Below, in pieces: positions 32,271-42,321 of a stretch of 43,306 nt of DNA. A program made the translations under genes and the position numbers. Source of the stretch: an uncultured Oscillospiraceae bacterium (GTDB lineage Bacteria > Bacillota > Clostridia > Oscillospirales > Oscillospiraceae); NCBI GenBank assembly GCA_934636305.1, contig CAKUAM010000009.1:1-43306 (forward strand), written 5' to 3'. The notes under the pieces are model-generated. The model saw only the letters and a program-made list of their open reading frames with translations, was not told the DNA's origin and searched no databases. How positions within the stretch are numbered: the stretch's first letter is position 1; each line of letters begins with the position of its first letter.

Positions 32271-33617
32271 TTATTTCTGTTGTTTGTTCTTATGCGCAAG
32301 ATACACATAATAGAAAAGGCATAGAATCACCTGCACAATTGTGGAGCACGGCGTTGCAAGGCCGATATAGAACAGACGCACATTCGGCAGCTTTGACATG
32401 AAAAATGAAATCGGAATCCGCACACCGAACGCACCGGCAATCCCCTGCGCCATGACGAACACCGTCTTGCCAAGACCGGAAAAATATCCGACAAAGCAGA
32501 ACAGGAAGGATGTCAGCAGGCAGTCGATGGCGTAGGCCTTGAGATAATCGGCAGCCTCCGCAATGACGGCGCGCTCATTCGCAAAGATGCCTGCCAAAAG
32601 GTCGCCGTGGAAAAAGTTAAAATAGAACACAAACACGCTGATACATAACGAGACAATTACGCTGTAGCGCAGCGCCTTTTTCGCTCTTTCCGGCTTGCCG
32701 GCGCCGATGTTCTGCGCGACAAACGCAGAAACGGACTGAGAAAACGCGGACGGCAGCAGCATAACAAATGCACAGACCTTTTCTGCAATGCCGACGCCGG
32801 CCGATTGCAGAAGGCCCAGAGAATTGACAATCGCAAGGATCACCAGAAATGAAATTCCGACCAGCACATCCTGCAGTGCAATCGGCAGGCCCAGCCGCAG
32901 AATCCCGGAGGTAAGCACCCTGTCAAACCGCAGCTGGCTTCTGCTGAACGTGAACGGCAGCCTGCGCCGGGCGATCACAAACATGGACAAAATTACGCTC
33001 ACGGCCTGTGCAAAGACTGTTGCCCATGCAGCGCCGGCGGCCCCCATCTGGAACACATCGACCAGCAGCAGATCCCCTGCAATATTGCACACACACGCGA
33101 TGGCGACCGTAATGAGCGGCATTTTGGAGTCGCCAAGGCCGCGGAACACACTGCCGATGACATTGAAGGCCATAATAAACAGCGTCCCCGACGCGCAGAT
33201 GCGCACATATTGCACCGTCGGCGTAAAGGCCTCTGCCGGCGCCTGCAGCAGGCTGCACAGCGGTGACGTCAGCGACACCAGCAGCGCCGTCAGCCCAAGC
33301 GCGATGCACACAAACAGACAGATTGCACTGCCAATGACGCGGCCGCCCTCATCCGGCCGCCCCTCGCCGATCTTCTGCCCCAAAAGCACAGTGACGCCGG
33401 TTGTCAGACCGACGATCATCGTTGTAACAAGCTGCATGGCCTGGCTGCCGGTTGAAACAGCGGAAATATCCGCGGTTCCCGCGAATTTGCCGACGACCAT
33501 CAGGTCAACTGCGCCATACATGGCCTGCAGGAACAGCGCCAGAAGCACCGGTCCGGCGAAGCGCAGCAGCGGCGAAAGAATCGCGCCGTTCAGAAAATCG
33601 GATTGTTTCTTTTCCAT
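32271..33617 (-). CDS. MATE-family efflux transporter, second copy
   Basis: A 448-residue membrane protein with about twelve hydrophobic segments. The N-terminus LLRFAGPVLLALFLQAMYGAVDLMV, read in pieces, and GLGDSKMPLITVAI near residue 165 are MatE motifs. It is clearly diverged from the plus-strand MATE at 25953, so it is not a recent duplicate. AAGGAGG lies 5 bases before the ATG. The 5' leader contains a terminator-like hairpin (33658-33700) between a consensus promoter and the gene, suggesting controlled readthrough. Substrate unknown. Confidence 0.92.
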   Translation of the reverse strand: MEKKQSDFLNGAILSPLLRFAGPVLLALFLQAMYGAVDLMVVGKFAGTADISAVSTGSQAMQLVTTMIVGLTTGVTVLLGQKIGEGRPDEGGRVIGSAICLFVCIALGLTALLVSLTSPLCSLLQAPAEAFTPTVQYVRICASGTLFIMAFNVIGSVFRGLGDSKMPLITVAIACVCNIAGDLLLVDVFQMGAAGAAWATVFAQAVSVILSMFVIARRRLPFTFSRSQLRFDRVLTSGILRLGLPIALQDVLVGISFLVILAIVNSLGLLQSAGVGIAEKVCAFVMLLPSAFSQSVSAFVAQNIGAGKPERAKKALRYSVIVSLCISVFVFYFNFFHGDLLAGIFANERAVIAEAADYLKAYAIDCLLTSFLFCFVGYFSGLGKTVFVMAQGIAGAFGVRIPISFFMSKLPNVRLFYIGLATPCSTIVQVILCLFYYVYLAHKNKQQK

Positions 33618-33657
33618 GGAATCCTCCTTACTTTTCGGATAGAAAGGCCGTGAGCAT

Positions 33658-33700
33658 AAAAAAACAGGATAAAATCCCGGGCATGCCCGACATCTTATCC
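33658..33700 (-). terminator. Leader terminator or attenuator of the second MATE gene
   Basis: On the minus strand a 16-base imperfect stem (33685-33700 with 33667-33682, about 13 pairs) is followed by a run of seven T (complement of 33658-33664). It lies about 40 bases after the promoter and about 40 bases before the start codon. The near-palindrome could alternatively be a repressor operator. Confidence 0.6.
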
Positions 33701-33739
33701 AGCCGAATTTGTTGATCGACCCTCCGATGAACAGGGATT

Positions 33740-33768
33740 ATCCTAGCAGATTCCAGAAAAAATGTCAA
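33740..33768 (-). promoter_or_regulatory. Sigma-A promoter of the second MATE gene
   Basis: On the minus strand perfect TTGACA (33763-33768), 17 bases, then TAGGAT (33740-33745). Confidence 0.7.
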
Positions 33769-33827
33769 GTATTCTCCATTTATATCCCTGTTAAAATTGC
33801 TGCGCTTCCGTATCCCGAAAAAAGCAC

Positions 33828-33857
33828 TTGACATTCCATGTATAAAAGGAGTAGAAT
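33828..33857 (+). promoter_or_regulatory. Sigma-A promoter of the leu operon
   Basis: Perfect TTGACA (33828-33833), 18 bases, then TAGAAT (33852-33857), just ahead of the T-box leader. Confidence 0.75.
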
Positions 33858-33869
33858 AACCGCGTAAAT

Positions 33870-34148
33870 TGAATAAAAGGCTAAGACGAAGAATGGTCAG
33901 GGCAGACGGCACAGCAGAGAACCGGTGGTTGGTGCAAACCGGTATGCAGAACCCCCTGAGTCTCTCACTTCCGAGCCGGAGTCCTGAAACATGCTGCGTG
34001 TAGGGAGTCCCGCGAATGCTGCGTCAGTGCATAGGGGTTGATAGACTCCGAATGAGGTGGCGGATGATATTGTCCGCAATTTGAGTGGTACCGCGAGTGC
34101 ATAATTCAGCACCCGTCTCAAAGCAAAGCTTTGAGGCGGGTGTTTTTT
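33870..34148 (+). promoter_or_regulatory. T-box leader, leucine specifier CUC
   Basis: Stem I begins with CAGAGAACCGGTGGTTGGTG. The specifier segment reads CTCACTTCCGAGCC, placing CTC (33964-33966, Leu) where the specifier codon sits in the family. The T-box core TGGTACCGCG (34086-34095), which carries the UGG that pairs with the tRNA acceptor end, precedes the terminator. Uncharged tRNA-Leu should stabilise the antiterminator and switch on leuACDB. The 5' boundary is approximate. Confidence 0.93.
34110..34148 (+). terminator. T-box terminator of the leu operon
   Basis: A 15-bp stem (34110-34124 with 34128-34142, one mismatch-like G-U) and an AAA loop are followed by six T. Confidence 0.92.
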
Positions 34149-34189
34149 ACCCCGTCCAAAGCAAAACACAATGAAGGAGCAAAAATGTT

Positions 34190-35863
34190 ATGATGGACGC
34201 AAGCAAATACCATGTAGGCTACTTTCCGGTAGACAAGAAATATAACACCTGGGTGGAAAAGGATCACGTGGAACAGGCTCCGGTCTGGTGCAGCGTGGAC
34301 ATGCGCGACGGCAACCAGAGCCTGGTCATCCCCATGAGTCTGGAGGAAAAGCTGGAATATTATAAGGTTCTGCTGCAGGTCGGCTTCAAGGAGATTGAGG
34401 TCGGCTTCCCCGCAGCCAGCGAGACAGAATACGAATTTCTGCGCACACTGATTGACAACCACATGATCCCGGATGATGTGACCGTGCAAGTGCTGACACA
34501 GTGCCGGGAGCATATCATCCGCAAAACCTTTGACGCGTGCAAGGGCGCACCGAGCGCGATCATCCATTTCTATAATTCTGTCAGCGTTGCACAGCGCGAA
34601 CAGGTGTTCAAAAAATCGAAGGAGGAAATCAAGCAGATCGCTGTGGACGGCGCAAAGCTCGTCAAAAAGCTGGCTGCAGAATACGAGGGAAACTTCCGCT
34701 TTGAATATTCTCCGGAGTCCTTCACCGGCACAGAGCCGGAATACGCTCTGGAGGTCTGCAACGCAGTTCTCGACGTGCTGGAGCCGAGTGAGCAGAACAA
34801 CGTCATCATCAACCTCCCTGTCACGGTTGAGATGAGCATGCCGCACGTCTATGCCTCGCAGATTGCGTACATGAGCCAGAACCTCAGGTACCGGGAGCAT
34901 GTGACCATCTCGCTGCATCCACATAACGACCGCGGCACCGGCGTTGCCGACACGGAACTGGCGCTGCTGGCCGGCGCTGACCGCGTGGAGGGGACGCTTT
35001 TTGGCAACGGCGAACGCACCGGCAATGTGGATATCATCACGCTGGCCATGAACATGTACTCCCATGGCGTCGACCCGAAGCTGGACTTCTCCAACATGCC
35101 GGCGCTGGTTGAGGCATACGAGAAGTGCACCCGGATGCACGTGTACGAGCGTGCACCATATGCCGGCGCGCTGGTCTTTGCGGCATTCTCCGGCAGCCAT
35201 CAGGACGCCATTGCCAAGGGCATGAAATACCGTGCCAAGCACAATCTGCACGAGTGGACAGTCCCGTATATCCCCATTGACCCGACTGATATCGGCCGCA
35301 CCTATGACGCGGACGTTATCCGCGTCAACTCGCAGTCCGGCAAGGGCGGCATCGGCTATCTGCTGGAGCAGAGCTACGGCTATAACCTGCCGCCCAAAAT
35401 GCGGGAGCATTTCAGCTATCTCTGCAAGGAAATCTCTGACCATGAGCACCGGGAGCTCAAGCCGGACGACGTGCTGAACATCTTCACCAGCCATTACCTG
35501 AACATTGCCGGCGACATCCGTGTAACCGATTTCGATTTCATGCGGGAAAATGATACGGTCCGCATCAACATCACCTTCATGCACGATGGCAAGGAAACGG
35601 AGCTCGAGGCCGAGGGCAATGGCTCACTCAGTGCCATCAATAACGCCCTCCGGGCGTATACCGGCCGGGACTATACGCTGCAGGTCTTTACGCAGCACAG
35701 CATGCAGGGGCAGGGCTCCCAGAGCGTGGCTGCCTCCTACATCGGCCTGGAAGCGGAGGACGGCACAATGTACTGGGGTGCAGGCACAGATACTGACGTA
35801 ATCAAAGCAAGCACCAATGCGCTTCTGAGCGCATTCTATCACATGACAAAAGGAGAGAACTGA
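34190..35863 (+). CDS. leuA: 2-isopropylmalate synthase
   Basis: A 557-residue enzyme condensing acetyl-CoA with 2-ketoisovalerate, the first step of leucine synthesis. DMRDGNQSL (residues 37-45) holds the catalytic Arg and metal Asp, and [10 protein letters not shown] gives the HxH metal ligands. A C-terminal regulatory domain, ending near [18 protein letters not shown] and after, fits the long (type 2) LeuA. The start is ambiguous between 34190 and 34193. AAGGAG (34174-34179) is 10 bases from the first and only 5 bases from an out-of-frame ATG at 34185. The Leu T-box just upstream supports leucine rather than citramalate synthesis. Confidence 0.94.
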   Translation: MMDASKYHVGYFPVDKKYNTWVEKDHVEQAPVWCSVDMRDGNQSLVIPMSLEEKLEYYKVLLQVGFKEIEVGFPAASETEYEFLRTLIDNHMIPDDVTVQVLTQCREHIIRKTFDACKGAPSAIIHFYNSVSVAQREQVFKKSKEEIKQIAVDGAKLVKKLAAEYEGNFRFEYSPESFTGTEPEYALEVCNAVLDVLEPSEQNNVIINLPVTVEMSMPHVYASQIAYMSQNLRYREHVTISLHPHNDRGTGVADTELALLAGADRVEGTLFGNGERTGNVDIITLAMNMYSHGVDPKLDFSNMPALVEAYEKCTRMHVYERAPYAGALVFAAFSGSHQDAIAKGMKYRAKHNLHEWTVPYIPIDPTDIGRTYDADVIRVNSQSGKGGIGYLLEQSYGYNLPPKMREHFSYLCKEISDHEHRELKPDDVLNIFTSHYLNIAGDIRVTDFDFMRENDTVRINITFMHDGKETELEAEGNGSLSAINNALRAYTGRDYTLQVFTQHSMQGQGSQSVAASYIGLEAEDGTMYWGAGTDTDVIKASTNALLSAFYHMTKGEN

Positions 35864-35864
35864 A

Positions 35865-37124
35865 ATGGGTATGACCATGACGCAGAAAATCCTTGCAGCG
35901 CATGCCGGGCTGCAGGAGGTAACCGCCGGGCAGCTGATCAACGCAAAGCTGGATCTTGTGCTCGGCAACGACATCACCACACCGGTTGCAGTCCGCGAGT
36001 TTGACAAAGCGGGCTTTGATTCTGTATTTGATAAGGACCGCATTGCCATCGTTCTCGACCACTTTGTCCCGAACAAGGATATCAAGGCCGCGGAGCAGTC
36101 CAAAACCTGCCGGGAGTTTGCGTGCGCCCACTGTGTGAGCCATTTTTATGACGTCGGTAAAATGGGCATTGAGCATGCGCTTTTGCCGGAGCAGGGTGTT
36201 GTGACGGCCGGCGACTGCATCATCGGCGCAGACAGCCACACCTGCACCTATGGCGCGCTGGGCGCTTTCTCCACCGGTGTTGGCTCAACGGATATGGCTG
36301 CCGGTATGGCAACAGGCATGGCCTGGTTCAAGGTACCGAGCGCCATCCGCCTGCGTCTTACCGGCAGGCTGCCATACAACTGCAGCGGCAAGGACGTGAT
36401 CCTGACCATTATCGGAATGATCGGCGTGGACGGCGCGCTCTACCAGAGCATGGAATTTACCGGTGACGGCGCGCACGCGCTGTCGATGGACGACCGGCTG
36501 TGCATCTGCAATATGGCAATCGAGGCCGGCGCAAAAAACGGCATTTTCCCGGTTGACGATGTCACACGCGCCTATCTGAAGGACAGAAGCGAACGTGAAC
36601 CCGTAGAATATACCGCAGACGACAATGCCGAGTATACACGCACCATCGACATTGATCTTTCCAAAATCCAGCCGACGGTGGCCTGTCCGCATCTGCCGGA
36701 AAACACCCGTCCGGCAAACGAGCTGCACGAGATTAAGATCGACCAGGTCGTCATCGGCAGCTGCACAAACGGCCGCATGGAGGATATGGAGGCCGCCTAT
36801 AACATCCTGAAGGGGAAAACCATTGCTCCGGGCATCCGCTGCATCATCATCCCGGGCACCATGAAGATTCTGCGCGAATGTGTTGTGCGTGGCTGGTACA
36901 CAGCCTTCATCGACGCCGGTGCAGTTGTCTCGACGCCGACCTGCGGGCCGTGCCTCGGCGGCTATATGGGCATTCTGGCTGCGGGTGAGCGCTGCATCGC
37001 CACAACCAACCGGAACTTTGTCGGCCGGATGGGCCATGTGGACAGTGAGGTATATCTGGCCTCCCCGCAGACGGCAGCCGCCAGTGCCCTGACCGGCTAT
37101 ATCACAGAATATAAGGAGGCGTGA
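35865..37124 (+). CDS. leuC: 3-isopropylmalate dehydratase large subunit
   Basis: A 419-residue aconitase-family subunit that isomerises 2-isopropylmalate to 3-isopropylmalate with LeuD. The 4Fe-4S ligands are Cys300 (VIGSCTNGR), Cys360 and Cys363 (CGPCLGG). [15 protein letters not shown] near residue 121 is the family motif. The length fits the short LeuC/HacA type. AAAGGAGAG precedes the start, and only one base separates it from leuA. Confidence 0.95.
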   Translation: MGMTMTQKILAAHAGLQEVTAGQLINAKLDLVLGNDITTPVAVREFDKAGFDSVFDKDRIAIVLDHFVPNKDIKAAEQSKTCREFACAHCVSHFYDVGKMGIEHALLPEQGVVTAGDCIIGADSHTCTYGALGAFSTGVGSTDMAAGMATGMAWFKVPSAIRLRLTGRLPYNCSGKDVILTIIGMIGVDGALYQSMEFTGDGAHALSMDDRLCICNMAIEAGAKNGIFPVDDVTRAYLKDRSEREPVEYTADDNAEYTRTIDIDLSKIQPTVACPHLPENTRPANELHEIKIDQVVIGSCTNGRMEDMEAAYNILKGKTIAPGIRCIIIPGTMKILRECVVRGWYTAFIDAGAVVSTPTCGPCLGGYMGILAAGERCIATTNRNFVGRMGHVDSEVYLASPQTAAASALTGYITEYKEA

Positions 37125-37127
37125 GGC

Positions 37128-37625
37128 ATGAAAACACAGGGAAAGACATTCAAATACCCCGACAACGTTGACACAGATGTAATTATTCCGGCCCGCTATC
37201 TCAACACGCCCGACGCGAAAGAGCTGGCCCAGCACTGCATGGAGGATATTGACCGAAGTTTCGTTGCAAAGGTGAAGCCGGGTGATGTCATTGTCGCCGG
37301 CTGGAACTTTGGCTGCGGCTCGTCCCGGGAGCATGCGCCGCTGGTAATCAAGACGTGCGGCACAGGCTGCGTCATTGCCAAGAGCTTCGCACGCATTTTC
37401 TACCGCAATGCCATCAACATCGGTCTGCCAATTCTTGAATGTGAGCAGGCTGCAGAGGAAATCCATCCCGGCGACGAGGTTCAGGTCGGCTTTGACACCG
37501 GCATTATCACCGACTGCACAACCGGGAAATCCTATCAGGCGCAGCCGTTCCCGCCGTTTATCCAGAATATCATCCGCTGCGGCGGATTGCTGGCATCACT
37601 GAAGGAGGCATCGGACCATGCATAA
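37128..37625 (+). CDS. leuD: 3-isopropylmalate dehydratase small subunit
   Basis: A 165-residue swivel-domain subunit. [15 protein letters not shown] near the N-terminus and [15 protein letters not shown] in the middle are diagnostic, as is [18 protein letters not shown]. It partners with the leuC product encoded 3 bases upstream. It overlaps leuB by 8 bases, indicating coupled translation. Confidence 0.95.
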   Translation: MKTQGKTFKYPDNVDTDVIIPARYLNTPDAKELAQHCMEDIDRSFVAKVKPGDVIVAGWNFGCGSSREHAPLVIKTCGTGCVIAKSFARIFYRNAINIGLPILECEQAAEEIHPGDEVQVGFDTGIITDCTTGKSYQAQPFPPFIQNIIRCGGLLASLKEASDHA

Positions 37626-38697
37626 GAAGATTGCGGTTATCCGCGGCGACGGCATTGGCCCGGAGATTGTCGGGCAGGCGCTGCGCGTGCTGGACAAGGC
37701 TGCAGCGTTGTATGGCCACAGCTTTTCCTATCAGGCGGTTGATATGGGCGGCTGCGCCATCGACAAATGGGGCGATCCCCTGCCGCAGCAGATGCTGGAT
37801 ATCTGCTGTGCGTCTGACAGCGTTCTGCTCGGCGCAGTCGGCGGTCCAAAGTGGAATGGCGTCCCCGGCAATATGCGCCCGGAAAAGGGCCTGCTGCGTC
37901 TGCGCGCGGGTATGGGCGTCTATTCCAATAACCGCCCGGCAAAGATCTGGCCGCAGCTCGGCGACGCGTCGCCGCTGAAAAAATCCATCGTTGCGCAGGG
38001 AATTGATTTCATCATTGTCCGTGAGCTCATTGGCGGCATTTACTTCGGTGAACACAAGACGCAGGATGTGGGTGGCGAGCCGGTTGCAACGGACGTTCTG
38101 ACCTACCACCGCAGCGAAATTGAGCGAATTGGCCGCATCGGCTTTGAAACGGCGCGCAAGCGTCATGGCCGTCTGTGCTCCGTGGAAAAGAGCAATGTGC
38201 TCGATTCCAGCCGCCTCTGGAAATCGGTCATGCATACGCTGGCCGCGCAGTATCCCGATGTGGAGCTGACGGATATGCTGGTTGACAACTGTGCCATGCA
38301 GATTGTCAAAAATCCGTCGCAGTTTGACGTCATTGTGACGGAAAACATGTTCGGCGACATTCTGTCTGATGAGGCCTCCATGATTACCGGCTCCATCGGC
38401 ATGATTCCCTCGTCAAGTCTTGGCAGCAGCTCCTGCGGCCTGTATGAGCCCATCCACGGCTCCGCGCCGGACATTGCCGGACAGGATCTTGCGAACCCCG
38501 TCGGAACAATTCTGTCGGCAGCGATGATGCTGCGCTACAGCTTCGACATGGCGCGGGAGGCGGATGCCATTGAGGCTGCCGTCTCGGCGTATCTTGACGA
38601 TGGCTACCGCACAGCGGATATTATGGCCGATGGCATGCAGCAGGTTGGCTGCACACAGTGCGGCGATCTGATTCTGGAGCGCCTTGTAAAGGTGTAA
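37618..38697 (+). CDS. leuB: 3-isopropylmalate dehydrogenase
   Basis: A 359-residue NAD-dependent beta-decarboxylating dehydrogenase giving 2-ketoisocaproate. [11 protein letters not shown] at the N-terminus, [28 protein letters not shown] and [13 protein letters not shown] with NPVGTILS form the full active site and NAD site. The length is standard. GAAGGAGG lies inside the end of leuD. Last gene of the leu operon. Confidence 0.95.
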   Translation: MHKKIAVIRGDGIGPEIVGQALRVLDKAAALYGHSFSYQAVDMGGCAIDKWGDPLPQQMLDICCASDSVLLGAVGGPKWNGVPGNMRPEKGLLRLRAGMGVYSNNRPAKIWPQLGDASPLKKSIVAQGIDFIIVRELIGGIYFGEHKTQDVGGEPVATDVLTYHRSEIERIGRIGFETARKRHGRLCSVEKSNVLDSSRLWKSVMHTLAAQYPDVELTDMLVDNCAMQIVKNPSQFDVIVTENMFGDILSDEASMITGSIGMIPSSSLGSSSCGLYEPIHGSAPDIAGQDLANPVGTILSAAMMLRYSFDMAREADAIEAAVSAYLDDGYRTADIMADGMQQVGCTQCGDLILERLVKV

Positions 38698-38723
38698 GGG
38701 CATATAAGAACAGTAAGAATAAA

Positions 38724-38765
38724 AAAATCCCCGGACCGGAGCACAATGCTTGGGCCGGGGATTTT
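38724..38765. terminator. Bidirectional terminator between leuB and oadB
   Basis: An 11-bp stem (38724-38734 with 38755-38765) has A and T runs at its two sides, so it can act for both strands. Confidence 0.8.
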
Positions 38766-38776
38766 CATACAGATGC

Positions 38777-38804
38777 AAAAGGAGTGGCCCGCAGGCCACT
38801 CCTT
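38777..38804 (-). terminator. Terminator of the oxaloacetate decarboxylase operon
   Basis: A perfect 11-bp stem (38779-38789 with 38794-38804) and a 4-base loop are followed on the minus strand by TTTT, just after the oadB stop. Confidence 0.75.
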
Positions 38805-38812
38805 CCCATATA

Positions 38813-40057
38813 TCAGCCGAACACTGCAAGCAGGAAGCCTGCCGCAATTGCAGAACCGATAACGCCGGCCACGTTCGGGCCCATGGCATGCATGAGCAGG
38901 AAGTTGGACGGGTTGGCCTTCTGGCCTTCCACCTGCGACACACGCGCAGCCATCGGAACCGCGGAAACACCTGCGGAGCCGATCAGCGGGTTGACCTTCT
39001 TGCCGGTCAGCTTGCACATGATGTTGCCGCCGATGAGACCGCCTGCCGTGGAAATTGCGAACGCAACCAGACCCAGGAAGATGATCTTGAGCGTTTCGAG
39101 CTTCAGGAAGTTCGAAGCAACCATCGTCGCGCCAACGGAGGTAGACAGGAAGATCGTGACAATGTTCATCAGCGCATTCTGCACCGTGTCGGACAGACGA
39201 TCCGTCACGCCGCACTCGCGGAACAGGTTGCCCAGCATCAGGCAGCCAACCAGCGGAGCCGTGGAGGGCAGAAGCAGGATGACGAAGATGGTAACAATGA
39301 TCGGGAACAGAATCTTCTCGGTCTTGGTGACCTCACGGGTCTGCACCATCTTAATCTTGCGATCCTCAGCGGACGTCATGAGCTTCATGATCGGCGGCTG
39401 GATCAGCGGGATCAGCGCCATGTAAGAGTACGCCGCAATTGCAATTGCGCCAAGCAGCTGCGGCGCAAGCTTGTTGGTCAGGAAGATTGCCGTCGGGCCA
39501 TCAGCACCGCCGATGATACCGATGGAGGCAGCCTCCGGGCCGGAGAAACCGAGGCAGACTGCGCCGAAGAACGCGACGAACACGCCCAGCTGCGCAGCTG
39601 CGCCCAGCAGCAGGCTCTTGGGGTTGGAGATCAGCGGGCCAAAGTCAGTCATTGCACCGACACCCATGAAGATGAGCGACGGATACAGGCCGGCCTTGAC
39701 GCCAATGTAGAAGATATCCAGCAGGCCCGCGTTTGCAAGCACATGGCCATAGCTGTGATAATACGGGCTGGCCGAATCCAGGAATGCGGACCACAGCTCC
39801 GGGTGATACAGAGCATTCGTGGCATTCAGCTCGGGATTGATGGCATCCAGCCCCGGGAAGTAGCTGACGTTTGCCAGCAGGCAGCCAAACGCGATGCCGA
39901 CAAGCAGCAGCGGCTCGAACTTCTTGACGATGCCGAGGTAGAGCAGCACACACGCAATGATGACCATGACGAGGTTCTGCCAACCACCGTTCGCGAAGAA
40001 GCCTGCAAAGCCGGATTCACGAAGCAGCTTTAACAGAGTTTCACCAACATTAAACAT
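38813..40057 (-). CDS. oadB: Na+-translocating decarboxylase beta subunit
   Basis: A 414-residue membrane protein that decarboxylates carboxybiotin and pumps Na+ outwards. GGADGPTAIF (residues 183-192, with Asp186) is the conserved sodium-site motif; FMGVGAMTDFGPL and FSGPEAASIGIIG are also typical. About nine or more hydrophobic segments are visible. AAGGAGG precedes the start. It follows the biotin-carrier gene by 12 bases and is the last gene of the minus-strand operon. Confidence 0.94.
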   Translation of the reverse strand: MFNVGETLLKLLRESGFAGFFANGGWQNLVMVIIACVLLYLGIVKKFEPLLLVGIAFGCLLANVSYFPGLDAINPELNATNALYHPELWSAFLDSASPYYHSYGHVLANAGLLDIFYIGVKAGLYPSLIFMGVGAMTDFGPLISNPKSLLLGAAAQLGVFVAFFGAVCLGFSGPEAASIGIIGGADGPTAIFLTNKLAPQLLGAIAIAAYSYMALIPLIQPPIMKLMTSAEDRKIKMVQTREVTKTEKILFPIIVTIFVILLLPSTAPLVGCLMLGNLFRECGVTDRLSDTVQNALMNIVTIFLSTSVGATMVASNFLKLETLKIIFLGLVAFAISTAGGLIGGNIMCKLTGKKVNPLIGSAGVSAVPMAARVSQVEGQKANPSNFLLMHAMGPNVAGVIGSAIAAGFLLAVFG

Positions 40058-40069
40058 CTTCGATCCTCC

Positions 40070-40471
40070 TTATGCCAGAACAACCAGCGGAGCACCTGTA
40101 TCCACAACCGCACCCTTGCTGGTAACGACCTGCGCGACAGTGCCGTCACGCGGGGCAAGGATCTCATTTTCCATCTTCATGGCTTCGAGAACGACGAGGA
40201 TATCGCCGGACTTCACTGCCTGGCCCTGAGAGCAGTTGACCTTCAGGATGTTGCCAGGCATCGGCGCAGCAACGACCTCACCAGCGGCAACAGCCGTCGG
40301 GGCTGCAGCGGGAGCCGGAGCAGCAGCAGGCGCTGCAGCAGGAGCGGCCGCCGGGGCAGGTGCTGCGGCAGGTGCCGGTGCATATGCCTCATACTCGTCG
40401 ACGAGCATGGCCTGGCCTTCTTCGACCTCAACCTCATAGGTCTTGCCGTTCAGGGTGATTTTGTATTTCAT
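40070..40471 (-). CDS. Biotin carboxyl carrier protein of the decarboxylase
   Basis: A 133-residue protein. A short N-terminal beta segment is followed by an Ala/Pro-rich flexible linker (about 31-58) and a C-terminal biotinyl domain. EAMKMEN carries the biotinylated Lys99. It shuttles the carboxyl group from the alpha subunit to the membrane beta subunit. In many bacteria this domain is fused to OadA; here it is a separate gene, as in GcdC/MmdC systems. AAGGAGG lies inside the end of oadG. Confidence 0.94.
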   Translation of the reverse strand: MKYKITLNGKTYEVEVEEGQAMLVDEYEAYAPAPAAAPAPAAAPAAAPAAAPAPAAAPTAVAAGEVVAAPMPGNILKVNCSQGQAVKSGDILVVLEAMKMENEILAPRDGTVAQVVTSKGAVVDTGAPLVVLA

Positions 40472-40472
40472 A

Positions 40473-40829
40473 TCAGTTGACCTCCTTCATCGATTTGAAG
40501 CGCAGGGTGTTGAGGGGTTTGCCCATTTTGTTGGCGATGATCGCCATCAGCATAGCGGCCTCGCGGTCGCCAACGTTATAGAGCTTGCATTCGCCGGCTG
40601 TGCCGGTGGCAAGCACAGGCTCAGGCCTGGCAGCAGGAGCCGGAGCAGCAGGCGCTGCAGCGGCGGGGGCCGTCTTGGCCGCCTTTTTGGCAGCCATGAT
40701 CTTGCCCATGATTGTAATAACGACCATCAGCGCAATCAGACCGACAAACACGACCAGATATCCCAGCAGGGCAACCAGGCCGGCTGTGCCGATGCTGATA
40801 TGTTCCATTGCGGTATTGACGAAAAACAT
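40473..40829 (-). CDS. oadG: Oxaloacetate decarboxylase gamma-like subunit
   Basis: A 118-residue protein with one N-terminal membrane helix (GLVALLGYLVVFVGLIALMV), a Lys/Ala-rich stretch, an Ala/Pro linker and a soluble C-terminal tail. This layout matches OadG, which holds the alpha subunit to the beta subunit. The start at 40829 is chosen because GAGGTG lies 7 bases upstream; the frame also opens at a GTG at 40844, but that codon lies within the ribosome site. The C-terminal tail, with AAMLMAIIANKMGKPLNTLR, is longer and less typical than in Klebsiella OadG. Confidence 0.8.
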   Translation of the reverse strand: MFFVNTAMEHISIGTAGLVALLGYLVVFVGLIALMVVITIMGKIMAAKKAAKTAPAAAAPAAPAPAARPEPVLATGTAGECKLYNVGDREAAMLMAIIANKMGKPLNTLRFKSMKEVN

Positions 40830-40844
40830 GTTCCGGCACCTCAC

Positions 40845-42245
40845 TTACGCTTCTTCGATGACGTACTTGCAGATGTTTTCTTCCTTGGCCTTGCGGTCCT
40901 CCAGGAACTTCTTCGTCTGATCCGGATAGCAGATGTAGCTCATGACATCCTCCTCCGACTTGGCCAGATCGCCCAGCGCTTCCTTGGCCTTCTTAAAGTC
41001 CTCGCCGGTGCGCTTAGCATCCTCGATCCGGCAGTCAACAGGCTTGCCGCCCTCGCCGAGGATCTTGTTCTCAAGCTCTTTGGAGACGGGAGCCGGTGCA
41101 ATGCCGTATTCGCCCTTGATGTAATTCTGCACTTCCTTGGAGACGATCTTGTAGCGTTCGCCCATCAGGACATTCGTAACAGCCTGGTTGCCGACCATCT
41201 GGGAAAGCGGGGTGACCAGCGGCGGATAGCCCAGATCCTTGCGGACCTCAGGAATCTCCTTGAGGGCTGCATCAAACTTATCCATAGCCTTCATATCGGT
41301 CAGGTTTGCAATCATGTTCGAGAGCATGCCGCCCGGAACCTTGTAGACAAGGGCCTGCGCGTCAGTCGCCATGGACTTGGCGCTGATACGACCGGAGTCG
41401 ACATACTTCTGCTTGATGGGCTTGAAATAATCATTGACTTTATTGATGATCTCCTCGTTGAGACCCGTGTCAATGCCGTACTGGCCAAGTGCATAGAACA
41501 TGGTCTCGGTCGCGGGCTGGCTGGTGCCGTTGGAGAAGCAGGAGGTCGCGCAGTCAATGACGTCAATGCCGGATTCGATGGCCTTGGTGACGGTCATATA
41601 GGCCATACCGGTGGTGCAGTGGGTATGCAGGATCAGCGGCACATCGCCAACAGCGTCCTTGATGCCCTTGATGAGGTGCTCTGCCTCGTACGGGCTCATG
41701 GTGCCGGCCATATCCTTCAAACAGATGGTGTCAAAGCCCATGGTCTTGAGCTCTTTGCACATTTCCACATACTTTTCAACCGTATGCACCGGGCTCTGCG
41801 TGTAGGAGATGCAGCCGGATGCGATGGTGTTCTTGGTGGCGTACTTTTTGGTTGCCTCCAGTGCGGTGGCGATGTTGCGGAAGTCGTTCAGTGCGTCGAA
41901 GATACGCAGGATATCGATGCCGTTCTTGATAGACAGCTCCACGAACTTTTCAACGACATCATCATGATAGTGCTTGTAGCCCAGCAGGTTCTGACCGCGC
42001 AGCAGCATCTGCAGCTTGGTGTTGGGCATGGCCTTGCGGATATCACGCAGTCTCTGCCACGGATCCTCGCCCAGATAACGCAGGCAGGAATCGAACGTAG
42101 CACCGCCCCAGCATTCCACAGAGTAATAGCCGGCCTTGTTCATCTCCGGCAGGATCTCGGCAAAATCGGAATACGGCAGACGGGTTGCCATCAGGGACTG
42201 GTTGGCATCACGAAGGACAGTTTCAGTAATTTGAACTTTTTTCAT
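40845..42245 (-). CDS. oadA: Oxaloacetate decarboxylase alpha subunit (carboxyltransferase only)
   Basis: A 466-residue cytoplasmic subunit that moves the carboxyl group of oxaloacetate to biotin. ETVLRDANQSLMATR starts the HMGL-like barrel. CLKDMAGTMSPYEAE and ILHTHCTTGMA give the metal and substrate site of the OadA/PycB family. The C-terminal PYC-OADA domain follows to about residue 450. No biotinyl domain is fused; it is encoded separately downstream. It is a decarboxylase rather than a pyruvate carboxylase subunit because oadG, carrier and oadB follow. GGAGGAG precedes the start. Confidence 0.93.
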   Translation of the reverse strand: MKKVQITETVLRDANQSLMATRLPYSDFAEILPEMNKAGYYSVECWGGATFDSCLRYLGEDPWQRLRDIRKAMPNTKLQMLLRGQNLLGYKHYHDDVVEKFVELSIKNGIDILRIFDALNDFRNIATALEATKKYATKNTIASGCISYTQSPVHTVEKYVEMCKELKTMGFDTICLKDMAGTMSPYEAEHLIKGIKDAVGDVPLILHTHCTTGMAYMTVTKAIESGIDVIDCATSCFSNGTSQPATETMFYALGQYGIDTGLNEEIINKVNDYFKPIKQKYVDSGRISAKSMATDAQALVYKVPGGMLSNMIANLTDMKAMDKFDAALKEIPEVRKDLGYPPLVTPLSQMVGNQAVTNVLMGERYKIVSKEVQNYIKGEYGIAPAPVSKELENKILGEGGKPVDCRIEDAKRTGEDFKKAKEALGDLAKSEEDVMSYICYPDQTKKFLEDRKAKEENICKYVIEEA

Positions 42246-42321
42246 GTGTGCTCCTCCATTATTTCACGCCGCAGGCGGCGTTGTAGATGATTTGCACCGG
42301 ACACACAGACAACACGCGGAA

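Noticed and set aside
33700..33735. Known riboswitch class (guanidine, preQ1) in the MATE leader
   Set aside because: I could not find the conserved core of any class, and only about 35 bases precede the hairpin.
40305..40382. Short tandem DNA repeat in the biotin-carrier gene
   Set aside because: It is simply the Ala/Pro-rich linker typical of biotin carrier proteins.
40443..42290. Plus-strand open frame (615 codons) opposite oadG and oadA
   Set aside because: Antisense to oadA with its intact catalytic motifs; no domain recognised.
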